Below, piece after piece: positions 38,610-49,203 of a stretch of 64,000 bases of DNA. Every line of letters begins with the position of its first letter. Position 1 is the stretch's first letter. The DNA comes from Firmicutes bacterium AF25-13AC (GTDB lineage: Bacteria; Bacillota; Clostridia; Lachnospirales; Lachnospiraceae). Location of the stretch: positions 1-64,000 of the forward strand of contig QUFP01000017.1 of the NCBI GenBank assembly GCA_003478935.1, given 5' to 3'. Below the pieces are notes generated by a model that was not told the origin of the DNA, did not search any database, and saw only the letters and a list, made by a program, of their open reading frames with translations. The position numbers and the translations under genes were made by a program.

Positions 38610-40589
38610 TTAATCATCTAAATATTTCTTCAGATTTCTCATCTGATCACGAAGTTCTGCTGCTGCTTCAAAGTTTAGCTCAGCTGCTGCCTTATTCATC
38701 TGTTTTGCTACCTTTGCAATCAGCTTTTCGAGTTCTGGCCTACTCATTGATTCTGGATCCTTTGCAAGCTTCTCATCAGCCTTCTCTGCTGCCTTTGAGA
38801 TTGAGATCAGATCACGGACAGCCTTCTTTATAGTAGTAGGTGTGATGTTGTGCTCTATGTTATACTCATTTTGAATCTCGCGTCTTCTTTTTGTCTCCTC
38901 AATTGCATTTCGCATAGAGTCTGTTATCGTATCAGCGTACATCACAACATGACCTTCACTGTTTCGTGCTGCTCGTCCAATCGTCTGAATAAGCGATGTC
39001 TCTGAACGCAGAAATCCTTCCTTATCAGCATCTAATATCGCCACAAGCGCGATCTCCGGAATATCAAGACCCTCTCTAAGCAAATTGATGCCCACCAACA
39101 CGTCAAACACATCAAGACGCATATCGCGAATAATCTGTGCGCGCTCAAGCGTATCAATATCAGAATGCAGATAGCGCACGCGAATACCTGCATCGCGCAA
39201 ATATTCCGTCAAATCCTCTGCCATTCTTTTTGTTAAAGTCGTGACAAGCACTTTATTTTTTGACCGCAGCGTTTTTCTAATCTCGGCAATCAGATCATCA
39301 ATCTGCCCCTCAACTGGACGCACCTCAATCGGCGGATCTAAAAGTCCTGTCGGACGTATAACCTGCTCTGCACGCATCATCTCATGCTCACCTTCATAAT
39401 CGCCTGGTGTTGCCGAAACAAAAAGCATCTGGTCAATCTTGCTTTCAAATTCACTAAAATTCAAGGGGCGATTATCAAGTGCTGATGGAAGACGAAAGCC
39501 GTAATCTACCAGTGTATTTTTTCGTGAGCGGTCTCCTGCAAACATACCGCGCACCTGCGGAAGTGTAATATGAGACTCATCCACAATAATTAAGAAATCA
39601 TCTGGAAAATAATCAATCAGCGTAAACGGCGGTGAACCGGCCGGAAGCCCTGCCAGATGACGCGAATAATTTTCGATTCCAGAGCAAAAGCCAGTTTCTC
39701 TCATCATCTCAATATCATAATGAGTGCGTTCTGAAATTCGCTGTGCCTCCAGCAAACGGTCATTTCGCTTAAAGAAATCTACACGTTCCTTTAGCTCTTC
39801 TTCAATATCAGTTGTTGCGCGAAGCATCTCCTTTGGGTCAACAACGTAATGAGAGGCCGGGAAAATTGCGATATGCTTTAGACGGCTCCTTACCTGTGCT
39901 GTCAACGGATCAAACTCACTTATCTGATCAATTTCATCACCGAAAAACTCTACGCGCACTGCAGTCTCACCCTCATTTGCCGGAAAAATCTCTATGACAT
40001 CACCGTGCACCCGAAATGTACTTCGGTGAAAATCCATATCATTTCGCTCGTACTGCATCTCAACAAGCTTTTTGATTACTTCATCGCGATCCTTTATCAT
40101 GCCTGGACGAAGTGATAAAATCATATCCTTATAATCAACGGGACTTCCCAAACCATATATACATGAAACAGATGCCACTACGATTACATCACGCCTCTCA
40201 GAAAGTGCTGCCGTCGCAGAAAGCCTTAATTTATCAATCTCCTCATTGATCGCAGAGTCCTTCTCAATATACGTATCAGATGAAGGCACATAAGCCTCAG
40301 GCTGGTAATAGTCATAATATGAGACAAAATATTCAACTGCATTCTCTGGAAAAAATTCCTTCATCTCACCATATAGCTGACCGGCAAGCGTCTTATTATG
40401 GGAAATAATCAATGTTGGCTTATTTAATGCCTGAATGACATTTGCCATAGTAAATGTCTTTCCCGAACCAGTTACACCGAGAAGTGTCTCGAACTGATTT
40501 CCCTCTTTAAACCCTTTTACAAGCTCCTCAATCGCCCTTGGCTGATCGCCAGTCGGTGCATACTCAGACACCAGTTTAAAATGATCCAT
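38610..40589 (-). CDS. uvrB: Excinuclease ABC subunit B
   Basis: A 659-residue UvrB, the helicase-like damage verifier. Walker [11 protein letters not shown], the beta-hairpin region [21 protein letters not shown], helicase motifs [14 protein letters not shown] and [10 protein letters not shown], and the C-terminal UVR domain ([23 protein letters not shown]). Start chosen at [10 protein letters not shown], where GGAGG lies 7 bases upstream; the in-frame ATG seven codons earlier has no ribosome site. First repair gene of the uvrB-uvrA pair, downstream of a small unknown gene. Confidence 0.97.
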   Translation of the reverse strand: MDHFKLVSEYAPTGDQPRAIEELVKGFKEGNQFETLLGVTGSGKTFTMANVIQALNKPTLIISHNKTLAGQLYGEMKEFFPENAVEYFVSYYDYYQPEAYVPSSDTYIEKDSAINEEIDKLRLSATAALSERRDVIVVASVSCIYGLGSPVDYKDMILSLRPGMIKDRDEVIKKLVEMQYERNDMDFHRSTFRVHGDVIEIFPANEGETAVRVEFFGDEIDQISEFDPLTAQVRSRLKHIAIFPASHYVVDPKEMLRATTDIEEELKERVDFFKRNDRLLEAQRISERTHYDIEMMRETGFCSGIENYSRHLAGLPAGSPPFTLIDYFPDDFLIIVDESHITLPQVRGMFAGDRSRKNTLVDYGFRLPSALDNRPLNFSEFESKIDQMLFVSATPGDYEGEHEMMRAEQVIRPTGLLDPPIEVRPVEGQIDDLIAEIRKTLRSKNKVLVTTLTKRMAEDLTEYLRDAGIRVRYLHSDIDTLERAQIIRDMRLDVFDVLVGINLLREGLDIPEIALVAILDADKEGFLRSETSLIQTIGRAARNSEGHVVMYADTITDSMRNAIEETKRRREIQNEYNIEHNITPTTIKKAVRDLISISKAAEKADEKLAKDPESMSRPELEKLIAKVAKQMNKAAAELNFEAAAELRDQMRNLKKYLDD

Positions 40590-40615
40590 ATTCTCGCCTC
40601 CATCGTACATTATTT

Positions 40616-41005
40616 TTACAGTTCTGTATTCATATGCTGTTTTGCTGTTTGCGGTACCTCAAGCACACCAAAGCGCCACAGCATAGGGTAGATATAAGAA
40701 ACACCGCGAATATCGCCAAGCGCTTTAGGACGATCTGCACTCTTTATTTTCATTGCATTTGAAAATGCCAGTCTAATGCTGCTCCACGCCAATGACTTAC
40801 TGTTTTCCCGTCTGTCAATCCATAACTCCTTTGTCAGTTCTCCATTTCGTCCACGCTTAATCGTGTAGGAAAACGGAAGACCTGACACAGTCTTAAACGG
40901 GCAGTTCTGGCAATCAATTACAAGCTGCCACAAAAGCTCACTTGCCTGATTTTCATCACCTACCTTAACAGCTTCAATTAATTTTTGTTTAAGCTTCTCG
41001 TCCAT
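40616..41005 (-). CDS. Conserved-looking protein of unknown function
   Basis: A 129-residue soluble protein beginning [47 protein letters not shown] pair lies near residue 34 and the middle is basic ([39 protein letters not shown]). The Tyr/Gly-rich C-terminus ([23 protein letters not shown]) looks like a folded domain. I do not recognise a named family. It ends 26 bases before the uvrB start and is co-directional, so a link to repair regulation is possible but unproven. Confidence 0.65.
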   Translation of the reverse strand: MDEKLKQKLIEAVKVGDENQASELLWQLVIDCQNCPFKTVSGLPFSYTIKRGRNGELTKELWIDRRENSKSLAWSSIRLAFSNAMKIKSADRPKALGDIRGVSYIYPMLWRFGVLEVPQTAKQHMNTEL

Positions 41006-41033
41006 ATGTCACCCTTCTTATATTATAAATACT

Positions 41034-41107
41034 TGTAACTATTCAGAACCCCATTCACAAAATCGCATCTTCGATGTTTCTATTTTGCATGGCTCTGAAT
41101 AGTTACA
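41034..41107. repeat. Imperfect palindrome downstream of the hybrid kinase
   Basis: Outer arms TGTAACTATTCAG (41034-41046) and CTGAATAGTTACA (41095-41107) are a perfect 13-bp match. Inside, CAAAAT/ATTTTG and GCATC-TTC-GATG continue the fold. It overlaps the kinase stop codon (41103-41105) and has no T-run on either strand. It could be a bidirectional transcription end or a repeat element related in style to those at 30965 and 35606. Confidence 0.65.
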
Positions 41108-43949
41108 CATACCTCATCATGATCGGAACAAGAATGTTCATATCAATTGGCTTAGAAACATGGTCATTCATACCTACAGCAAATGCCATCTGCTTGTCCT
41201 CCGTAAAGGCATTTGCTGTCATCGCAATGATAGGAATTTGTGCCTTATTTTGATTTTTCATTCTGCGAATTTTCGTAGTAGCATCATAGCCATTCATGAC
41301 AGGCATCTGAATATCCATAAGAATCATCGCATAATATGAATCATCTGCCTTTTCAATCATATCAATACACTCCACACCATTACATGCCCTCTCTATAATG
41401 CAGCCTTCCTCTTCTAGAAGCTCCGTTGCAATTTCTGCATTAATATCATTGTCCTCTACCACCAAAATTCTCGCACCAACTAAGCTGGCTTTATCATGAG
41501 TTCCTTTATCCCGCTTTGCAACTGATTCCTCTTTTGATGCAATTTTGCATGGGATAGTTACAGTAAATGTAGAGCCGTCGCCAATTTTACTTTGCACATT
41601 AACACTGCCATCCATCAGCTCAACAAGCCTTTTCACGATACCCATTCCAATGCCGCTTCCTTCTACACGGCTTATCGTTGAATTGCGCTCTCGCTCAAAT
41701 GGTTCATAAATATGCTTTAAAAACTGATCTGACATACCAATTCCATTATCTTTTACAGTAATAATAACATCGCACCAGCCATTCTTTTTGCCAGGTGCCT
41801 GCGAAATATCACAGTTTATCACACCTCCTGTACTAGTATACTTAATTGCATTGCTTATGATATTAATGAAAATCTCTGATACATGAGAAACATCCATGTA
41901 AACATACGGATAAAGCAAATGCTTTGTCTTAGTAATTATCTGTTTCTTTTCTTCCGCCTGATTCAAAAACATCATAACCCATGTTTCAAAATCTGCGCCG
42001 ATATCTGAAATTACATATTCCATTTCTGTTTTATTATTTTCAATTCTTGCAAGATCCAGCACATCATTAAGAAGAGACAGCAAATTCTGGCCGCATGACT
42101 GAATATTTTTCATATATTTTTTAAGCCTTTCTGTATCATCTATATGCCTAGATGCCAGATCTGCATATCCTATAATTGCATTCATTGGCGTTCTGATATC
42201 ATGCGACATATTAAAAAGGAACGTCGATTTTGCATTATTTGCACTTTCAGCCTTTTCTACTGCCACCTGCAGCTTTTCATTAAGCTCCTGTGTGTGTATT
42301 GCTGCCCTCGTTGCAATAGCCTCGGCCTTTCTTGCCTTTCTTAAAAGCACAAGAATCACAGTCATAACACTTAAAACAGTAACGACACTTACAATAGATA
42401 CTTTTAACAGATTGTGTTTTATATAATCTCCCAATGTTATTTTTCTTGAATTGTTCTCATACATGGCAAGTGAGCTCGTAAGCATATTGTTTGGCATAGC
42501 ATTAAGCGTTTTATTTAGTATTGTCAATAAATTCTTATTTCCGTTATTAACTGCAAAGGCTGCTTTCTCCGAGTATAAAAGTGGCACACTGTAAAAACTT
42601 GGATCCCTGCTGTATTTTGATGCAAGGGTGACACCAGTTATAAAGAAATCGGCCTCTCCAGAATTCACAGCTTCTGCCATCTCTTTGTCTGTATCATATT
42701 CTAAAATTTTCCAATGCGGATAATAATATTCAATATGTTCTCTGAAAGACATATTATCTTTTGAAATTGCAACACGGTTTTCATCATTTTCATTAAAATG
42801 AGGCTTATTCGTGACTGCTATCAAATTATATGTCCACGTTGTATTTGTACATGCGAAATGATATTTCTCCATCACATTTGGATGCTGATAGAAATGAAAA
42901 ATCATATCAATCTCTCCAGCTTTTAGCGCTTCTATCTCTTCTTCATAGCTGTTATATCCCATAAGCGTAAATGTCAGTTCTTGTTTTCCAAGACATTCTA
43001 CTGCATACTGAACATAATCAGTAATTGCACCAGTAAGTGTCCCACTTGACGGATCTATAACGCTCGCGCCAACATCATTGGCCAAAAATCCCATTCGAAT
43101 TGCACCATGTTCTTCCAACCATGATTTTTCCTCAGATGAAAGAACAGGGGTATAATCCGATGAAAAATATTGCCTGTACAAATCTGACAGATAAAATGGC
43201 CGTTCCTCCTCCAACTGGTGCATGACAAGATCAAGCTCTTTTTTTATCTCTGGATGATCCTTATTAATTGCAAAATAAATATTTGATTTGCCAATTCGTG
43301 TAATAATCGAGACATCTTTATCAGCCCAAAATGGTTCTTCCAACGAAATAAAACAGTCAATTTCTCCATTTTCCAGTTTTGCCAGTGCATCTTCTCTACT
43401 TTCTATATTTACATGTATTGTTTTAAGTTTATTTTTTAACTCCCATTCATTCAACATCGCTTCTGGCTTTGCGCCTATAAGGACACCAATACGCTTTCCA
43501 TTCAATGTCTTAAAATCAGCAGAAGAAATATCGTCGCTTAAAAAATCTGCATACAGATAATATTTCTCTATACCCATAGGTCCGTCTGAAAACAGCATCC
43601 TATCTGTGCGTTCCTCTGTATAGGCAATATCTCCTAAAATGTCTATTTCACCATTTTGGAGTTTTTCAATGCTATCATTCCAATTACAGGCTACATACTC
43701 AAATTTCCACCCGGTATAGCCTGCCAGCGTCTCTAGCAGCTCATAACTATACCCCTTTCGCATCCCATTTTCAGTTACATAATTAAATGTATCCCCAAGT
43801 GTGCCCACGCGAATTATTTTTTCTGGTGCCTCTTTTTCAGCTGCATTTACCGTTGTAAAAAAAGCTAGCAGCAAGGCTGCACATACAATCATATATTTGA
43901 CTTCTTGGCATACAGTAACTACATATTTTTTCATAGTCATCTTTTTCAT
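41103..43949 (-). CDS. Hybrid sensor histidine kinase with two solute-binding sensors
   Basis: A 948-residue BvgS-like sensor. Signal/anchor helix at about 18-37; two extracellular SBP_bac_3 domains (about 45-270, opening KIIRVGTLGDTFNYVTENGMRKGYSYELLETL, and about 285-520, opening EHGAIRMGFLAND); membrane helix near 535-555; coiled segment; HisKA FLFNMSHDIRTPMNAIIGYADLA; HATPase with NIISNAIKYTSTGG, DNGIGM and GSGIGMGIVKRL; and a C-terminal receiver with VVEDNDIN and MILMDIQMPVMNGYDAT. The ligand is probably an amino acid or similar small molecule. No separate output regulator is adjacent. The start has GAGGAAAG upstream. Confidence 0.9.
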   Translation of the reverse strand: MKKMTMKKYVVTVCQEVKYMIVCAALLLAFFTTVNAAEKEAPEKIIRVGTLGDTFNYVTENGMRKGYSYELLETLAGYTGWKFEYVACNWNDSIEKLQNGEIDILGDIAYTEERTDRMLFSDGPMGIEKYYLYADFLSDDISSADFKTLNGKRIGVLIGAKPEAMLNEWELKNKLKTIHVNIESREDALAKLENGEIDCFISLEEPFWADKDVSIITRIGKSNIYFAINKDHPEIKKELDLVMHQLEEERPFYLSDLYRQYFSSDYTPVLSSEEKSWLEEHGAIRMGFLANDVGASVIDPSSGTLTGAITDYVQYAVECLGKQELTFTLMGYNSYEEEIEALKAGEIDMIFHFYQHPNVMEKYHFACTNTTWTYNLIAVTNKPHFNENDENRVAISKDNMSFREHIEYYYPHWKILEYDTDKEMAEAVNSGEADFFITGVTLASKYSRDPSFYSVPLLYSEKAAFAVNNGNKNLLTILNKTLNAMPNNMLTSSLAMYENNSRKITLGDYIKHNLLKVSIVSVVTVLSVMTVILVLLRKARKAEAIATRAAIHTQELNEKLQVAVEKAESANNAKSTFLFNMSHDIRTPMNAIIGYADLASRHIDDTERLKKYMKNIQSCGQNLLSLLNDVLDLARIENNKTEMEYVISDIGADFETWVMMFLNQAEEKKQIITKTKHLLYPYVYMDVSHVSEIFINIISNAIKYTSTGGVINCDISQAPGKKNGWCDVIITVKDNGIGMSDQFLKHIYEPFERERNSTISRVEGSGIGMGIVKRLVELMDGSVNVQSKIGDGSTFTVTIPCKIASKEESVAKRDKGTHDKASLVGARILVVEDNDINAEIATELLEEEGCIIERACNGVECIDMIEKADDSYYAMILMDIQMPVMNGYDATTKIRRMKNQNKAQIPIIAMTANAFTEDKQMAFAVGMNDHVSKPIDMNILVPIMMRYV

Positions 43950-44030
43950 CAGTCTTTCCTCATGATCTAATACTTTTTTCGTTCTAAGTATACTCGGTCA
44001 CATGGTGTTTTGTCAATTTCCTTCACATTA

Positions 44031-44066
44031 AAAAAGGGCACGACCCTAATTGAGTCATGCCCTGCT
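44031..44066 (-). terminator. Terminator after nagE
   Basis: The minus strand reads GGGCATGAC-TCAATTAG-GGTCGTGCCC followed by TTTTTT. A strong rho-independent terminator 19 bases past the PTS gene, isolating it from the hybrid kinase. Confidence 0.9.
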
Positions 44067-44084
44067 TTAAATATTATTCAGAAC

Positions 44085-45554
44085 TTATTCGCAAAGTTTT
44101 GAAAATGCATCAGCAACAAACTGAACTTTTGTTCCGACAATTACCTGTACGGAAGTCTTTCCAGGCTTGATTACTCCTGCAACACCTGCAGCCTTGATTG
44201 CCTTATCATTTACTGCAGTCATATCTCTTACTTCAAGTCTAAGTCTTGTTACACAGTTATCGATGCTTACGATATTTCCCTTACCACCGCAGCCTGCAAG
44301 AATCTTCTTTGCGATTTCTGTGTAATCATCACTTGCTAACTGAACATTCTTTTCTTCCTCAAGATCATCATCTTCTCTTCCAGGAGTCTTTAAATCAAAC
44401 TTCTTGATTGCGAAGAGGAATACAAAATAGAATACAACGAATGCTGCGATTCCAAGCGGAATGATCAGCACTGACTTCTGCGCTGCCGGAAGTGTAGATG
44501 AGAACAGAAGGTCTGTAGCACCTGCTGAGAAACTGAATCCTGCACGGAAGCCAAGCGCAACAGTAACAATTGTGAAGATACCATAAAGTAATGCATAAAT
44601 TACATACAGACCAGGTGCAAGGAACATAAATCCAAATTCAAACGGCTCAGTAACGCCGCAGACAAATGAACAAACTGCTGCAGAAGCAACAAGTCCGATT
44701 GCAATCTTCTTCTTTGCCGGCTTCGCACACTGAATCATTGCAAGTGCTGCACCAGGAATACCGAACATCATACATGGGAAGAAACCTGACATATACATTC
44801 CAAGGCTCCATGTTACATCTGCAGATGTATCACCTGCCCAGAAGTGCTGCAAATCACCAAGACCAATAGTATCAAACCAGAATACGTTGTTTAATGCGTG
44901 ATGTAATCCAGTTGGAATTAACAGACGGTTTAAGAATGCGTAGATACCAGCACCTACAACGCCCATACCTGCAACTGCATCGCCAAGTGCAACAAGTGCA
45001 CTAAACAGCAATGGCCATACAAATAATAAAACAGCAGATACAACGATAGAAACTAAACCAGCAATAATAGCAACACAGCGCTTGCCGCTGAAGAATGCCA
45101 GCCAGTTCGGAAGCTTAGTGTTCTTGAACTTATTGTAGCAAGAAGATCCGATAACACCAGAAAGGATTCCGATAAATGGGTTTGCAATCTTATTGAATGC
45201 AAGTGTCTTAGTTGCATTGTCTGCAATTGACGGAATCAATGTGGTAACAACACCAGTAGAAAGAAGTGTTGTGATCATAAGCCAAGATGCCAGAGCGGCG
45301 ATTCCGCCGGTTCCGTCGTTCTTTTCTGACATACCGACACCAACACCGATTGCGAAAAGAATTGCCATGTTTTCAATAAGAGCTGATCCTGCCTTTACCA
45401 AGAAGAATCCGATCAAGTTTTTTATACCCTCGACTTCTCCTCCCTGCATTGTCGCCGGACATAAATAATAACCGATGCCCATGAGAATACCACAGATTGG
45501 CAGCACTGCTACTGGAAGCATTAATGCTTTACCTAGTTTTTGAAGAAATTTCAT
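44085..45554 (-). CDS. nagE: PTS N-acetylglucosamine-type transporter, IICB
   Basis: A 489-residue PTS permease. The IIC domain (about 1-385, roughly ten membrane helices) carries the substrate-site motif PTGLHHALNNVFWFD and GVTEPFEFGFMFLAPGLY, typical of the GlcNAc branch of the glucose superfamily. The IIB domain (about 410-489) has the phospho-Cys in VSIDNCVTRLRLEVRD. The IIA function is encoded by the upstream crr-like gene (49-base gap). Substrate choice between GlcNAc and glucose is an inference from the HHALNNVFWFD pattern; glmS lies nearby, which fits amino-sugar use. Confidence 0.9.
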   Translation of the reverse strand: MKFLQKLGKALMLPVAVLPICGILMGIGYYLCPATMQGGEVEGIKNLIGFFLVKAGSALIENMAILFAIGVGVGMSEKNDGTGGIAALASWLMITTLLSTGVVTTLIPSIADNATKTLAFNKIANPFIGILSGVIGSSCYNKFKNTKLPNWLAFFSGKRCVAIIAGLVSIVVSAVLLFVWPLLFSALVALGDAVAGMGVVGAGIYAFLNRLLIPTGLHHALNNVFWFDTIGLGDLQHFWAGDTSADVTWSLGMYMSGFFPCMMFGIPGAALAMIQCAKPAKKKIAIGLVASAAVCSFVCGVTEPFEFGFMFLAPGLYVIYALLYGIFTIVTVALGFRAGFSFSAGATDLLFSSTLPAAQKSVLIIPLGIAAFVVFYFVFLFAIKKFDLKTPGREDDDLEEEKNVQLASDDYTEIAKKILAGCGGKGNIVSIDNCVTRLRLEVRDMTAVNDKAIKAAGVAGVIKPGKTSVQVIVGTKVQFVADAFSKLCE

Positions 45555-45603
45555 ATATTTCTCCTCCTTTAAATTATACTTAATTGAATCACTCCAATCA
45601 GTT

Positions 45604-46083
45604 TCATGAGATTTTTAAAACTGCCTCGTCTAGTAAGACATCGCCTTCCTTTTGAAGACTGATCTTTTCATAATCATCTGTATTGCAGATTAAAACTGGC
45701 GTAATTGTATTTAATCCAGCTTCCTTAATCTTATCCAGATCTACATCCATCAAAAGATCACCCTTCTTCACCTTGTCACCAGCTGCAACATGCGCGGTAA
45801 ACGGTGCACCCTTAAGTGTAACAGTATCCAATCCGATATGAATTAAGATTTCAGCTCCCTGGCTGCTAGTCAGCGTAATTGCATGAAGTGTATCAAATAC
45901 CATGGTCACTTCAGCATCTGCCGGTGCATACACTTTTCCCTCGGTTGGGATCACTGCAAAGCCGTCTCCCAATAACTTTTCAGAAAAAGTTGGATCTGGA
46001 ACCTCTGTCAAAGGAACTACTTTTCCTTTGCAAGGTGCATAAAGCACATTTCCCTTTTCTTTTCCCTTAAAAAATTTGAACAT
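45604..46083 (-). CDS. crr: PTS glucose-type IIA component
   Basis: A 159-residue IIA(Glc)-family phosphocarrier. FADGFAVIPTEGKVYAPADAEVTMVFDTLHAITL-like surroundings and the active-site histidine in ILIHIGLDTVTLKGAPFTAHV are clear. ATG at 46083 (MFKFFKGKEKG) has AAAGGAG 6 bases upstream; the earlier in-frame start lacks one. It passes phosphate from HPr to the IIB domain of the adjacent NagE. First gene of the two-gene operon, driven from the promoter at 46192-46220. Confidence 0.93.
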   Translation of the reverse strand: MFKFFKGKEKGNVLYAPCKGKVVPLTEVPDPTFSEKLLGDGFAVIPTEGKVYAPADAEVTMVFDTLHAITLTSSQGAEILIHIGLDTVTLKGAPFTAHVAAGDKVKKGDLLMDVDLDKIKEAGLNTITPVLICNTDDYEKISLQKEGDVLLDEAVLKIS

Positions 46084-46134
46084 AACGTCTCCTTTTCTTT
46101 TCGCCAAAAAATGTTTACGTTTGTATTCCGCAGT

Positions 46135-46220
46135 TACCGTTTAAATGGTATTTTGCATAATTTTCGCACGTTCTTTCCTCAGCATTTATATATATTAGCC
46201 ACTAGTTTCTGCTTTGTCAA
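46135..46220 (-). promoter_or_regulatory. Promoter and palindromic operator candidate for crr-nagE
   Basis: TTGACA (46215-46220) and TAATAT (46192-46197) are 17 bases apart on the minus strand. Downstream of the -10 is the near-perfect palindrome TACCGTTTAAATGGTA (46135-46150, one mismatched pair). Its position in the leader suggests a repressor site for an amino-sugar or PTS regulator not encoded in this window. Confidence 0.6.
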
Positions 46221-46262
46221 CAGTTTTATCGTTATTTTTCCCATTTTTATTTATTTTATGTA

Positions 46263-47249
46263 CTATTTTGACTTGTTTTTGTCTTTCATCTCCTTTAATC
46301 CATCTATATGAAGTGCCTCTAACTTCTCATAAGCTGCAGTCTTGTCAATAATCGTCTGAATCAGCTGCTCAAGCTGCTGACCTTTTCTATAATCTGCCGG
46401 GGCGAAATAACGTATTCTGTTATCGCGCATCATGCGATAGACTTTTTCTTTATTGCCAGTGACAGGATTGTACACGCCAATCGCATGACCGCCATATGTG
46501 TTTACAAGCTTCATGCTCGGAATATCTGTATCGCTGTCACCAATATAGACAATATTTCTAAATGGCACTCGCATCTTGTCTGCCGGAAAATAGTCATTTA
46601 CTGCAGTATCATTTACATCAAGTATTCCTTTTTCTATGCGAAATAAAAACTGTGTCTTGCTCGTATAATTTACTGCCTGTGCCGGCCAAATTGCTACGCC
46701 ATTTTCATCATAATAAAAGGCACTCGCATAAATTTCCTCAAAGGAGCCACGCTTTGCAATCTTAGTTCCCTCTATCATCTCCTTTAAACCTGATGAGATA
46801 ATATAATGCTCTATAATAACTCCATTTTTATCGCCATACTGGCGCACGCGCTCAAACCACTCATCTACACCTGGAAACAATTCCACCTTTGAACCATACT
46901 CCTCAAGTGCCTTGCGGCTCAAATCAAAATGACCTTTCGCCTCGCGAACCATCTTATACATATAAGCAAGATTTGAATCCATGCCGTTTGCTCTTGCCAT
47001 TTCGTTTGACTCTGCCCAGAAACGGTCCACATGATAATTTACAGACTGAATATAGCCCTGTGCCTGCATATCATCCGGCGATAATGTCTTATCAAAATCA
47101 TAGCAAATTGCTAGTACAGGCCGCTCCTCCTTCGACTTTCTCTTAAAGCCATATGGATTATCTCTTTCTTCTGTTTTATAAGATTCATTTATTTCGTATT
47201 CTTCAAATTCCTTTTTCTGTCTGCTCACAAAACTCTCCTTTCCAAACAC
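46263..47249 (-). CDS. HAD-superfamily phosphatase
   Basis: A 328-residue HAD-like hydrolase. After a charged N-terminal tail, the nucleophile motif appears as AICYDFDKTLSP (about 45-56). HYIISSGL (about 150) is motif II, and IVYIGDSDTDIPSM (about 235-250) supplies the motif IV acidic residues. The fold resembles phosphoserine-phosphatase-like enzymes with a helical cap. The substrate is unknown. It lies between crr and glmS with a terminator on the glmS side, so it is probably a separate unit. Confidence 0.8.
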   Translation of the reverse strand: MFGKESFVSRQKKEFEEYEINESYKTEERDNPYGFKRKSKEERPVLAICYDFDKTLSPDDMQAQGYIQSVNYHVDRFWAESNEMARANGMDSNLAYMYKMVREAKGHFDLSRKALEEYGSKVELFPGVDEWFERVRQYGDKNGVIIEHYIISSGLKEMIEGTKIAKRGSFEEIYASAFYYDENGVAIWPAQAVNYTSKTQFLFRIEKGILDVNDTAVNDYFPADKMRVPFRNIVYIGDSDTDIPSMKLVNTYGGHAIGVYNPVTGNKEKVYRMMRDNRIRYFAPADYRKGQQLEQLIQTIIDKTAAYEKLEALHIDGLKEMKDKNKSK

Positions 47250-47257
47250 TATTATTG

Positions 47258-47300
47258 AAAAATGGCGGCACGAAATCCACTTTTTCGTGCCGCCATTTTT
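47258..47300. terminator. Bidirectional terminator between glmS and the HAD gene
   Basis: AAAAATGGCGGCACGAAA/TTTCGTGCCGCCATTTTT form an 18-bp stem with a 7-8 base loop; the stem's own A/T ends serve as U-runs on either strand. It ends the glmS transcript. Confidence 0.88.
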
Positions 47301-47338
47301 CTTATGTATTATAATTTAATTCTTTAATCACTTCTTGT

Positions 47339-49176
47339 TTACTCAACCGTAACACTCTTTGCTAAGTTTCTTGGCTTATCTACATCAAGTCCCTTTGCTA
47401 CACTGACATAGTAGCCCATAAGCTGCAGCGGAATAACTGCAAGACTAGTTGCAAAGTGCTCGTCCGTCTTTGGAATATATACAGTAAAGGATACAGTGTC
47501 CTCAATGTTATAATTTCCATATGTTGTCAGTCCCATCAAATAGGCACCGCGCTCTTGCACTCTACCATATTGGAAACTGTTTTCTCATAAAGCTCAGACT
47601 GAGTTAAAACACCAATTACAAGAGTTCCATCCTCAATAAGACTTATAGTTCCATGCTTTAGTTCACCTGCCGCATAAGCCTCAGAGTGGATGTAGCTTAT
47701 CTCCTTCATCTTAAGACTGCCCTCAAGGCTGATTGCATAATCAATTCCTCTGCCGATAAAGAAAATATCACCTGCATTTGCCTGTTTTGCCGCAAACCAC
47801 TGAATGCGTTCCTTATCCTCTAAGATCTTTGCGATCTTATCTGGAAGCTGCTGCATCTCATCAATTAAGTGCGCATACTGTGTATCATCAATGCTTCCTC
47901 TGACCTTTGCAAACTGAACAGCCAGACAATATCCTGCAATAAGCTGCGTGCTGTATGCCTTTGTCGTTGCTACTGCAATCTCTGGTCCTGCAAGCGTATA
48001 GAAAACATTGTCTGCCTCTCTAGCAATAGAGCTTCCCACCACGTTGACAATACCAAGCGTCTTCACGCCCTTTTTCTTTGCCAGACGAAGCGCAGCAAGA
48101 CTATCTGCCGTCTCTCCTGACTGACTGACAATTATAACAAGGCCATTTGGATCAAGCACCATTTTGCGGTAACGAAACTCAGATGCAAGCTCCACGCGAA
48201 CTGGAATCTCTGCCAGATCTTCAAAGACATACTGACATGCTACTCCAACATGATAAGCAGAGCCACATGCAACAATATAAATCTGGCTGATATTTTTAAT
48301 CTGCTCCTCTGTCAGTCCAACATCAGATAAATCAATAGCGCCATCCTTTACAACTGAATTGATGGTGTCATGAACTGCCTTTGGCTGCTCATGAATCTCC
48401 TTAATCATAAAGTGTTCAAAGCCAGCTTTCTCAGCTGCCTCTGCGTCCCACTCGATCTGTGTCGGCTGCTTCTCAACCTCATCACCATCCAAATTGTAAA
48501 AGGTGATCGCACCATCTGCCATACGTGCCATTTCCAGATTGCCAATATAATAGACAGTACGTGTGTATTTAAGAATTGCCGGAACATCAGATGCCACAAA
48601 GCAGTCGCCATCTGTCACACCAAGAATCATCGGGCTGTCTTTTCTTGCCACATAAATCTCGCCCGGATAATCTTCAAACATCATAGCAAGTGCATATGAA
48701 CCGCGAATACGCACAAGTGCGTGATTGATCGCGTCTACCGGTGTGTGCTCGTACTTCTTATAATAATAATCAATAAGCTTAACTGCAACCTCAGTATCAG
48801 TAGATGAATAAAAGCTGTAACCCTTGCGAACAAGCTTTTCCTTTAACTCCTGATAATTTTCAATAATACCATTGTGAACACCAATCACATTGCCATCATC
48901 TGACATATGCGGGTGCGCATTAGTCTCGCTCGGTTCACCGTGCGTTGCCCATCTAGTATGACCAATGCCACATGTACCAACAAGCGCATTACCGTTATCC
49001 GTCTTTTCTGCAAGGGATTTTAATCGCCCCTTTGCCTTAACAATCTCAGTTTTCTTTTCTCCGTTGCGAACAGCAAGTCCTGCTGAATCGTAGCCTCGAT
49101 ACTCCAGTTTTGACAGACCGTCCAAAAGAATAGGAGCGGCCTGAAGATGTCCAGTATAACCAACAATTCCACACAT
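47339..49176 (-). CDS. glmS: Glutamine-fructose-6-phosphate aminotransferase, one-base frameshift
   Basis: GlmS of about 612 residues, making glucosamine-6-phosphate for peptidoglycan. N-terminal glutaminase with MCGIVGYTG and Cys2 as nucleophile, HTRWATHGEPS, then two SIS domains (VACGSAYHVG, IIVSQSGETADS, GRGIDYAISLEGSLKMKEISYIHSEAYAAGELKHG). The frame as given stops at 47536; restoring one base at about 47552 gives ECKSRGAYLMGLTTYG and continues to the usual end VDKPRNLAKSVTVE. No glmS ribozyme is visible in the 27-base gap from the upstream gene. That gene is loaP, so glmS may be read through from it. Confidence 0.94.
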
Positions 49177-49203
49177 GATGTCTCTCTCCTCTAACGCTTA
49201 CGT

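Noticed and set aside
49177..49203. glmS ribozyme
   Set aside because: Only 27 bases separate loaP and glmS, far too short for the ribozyme.
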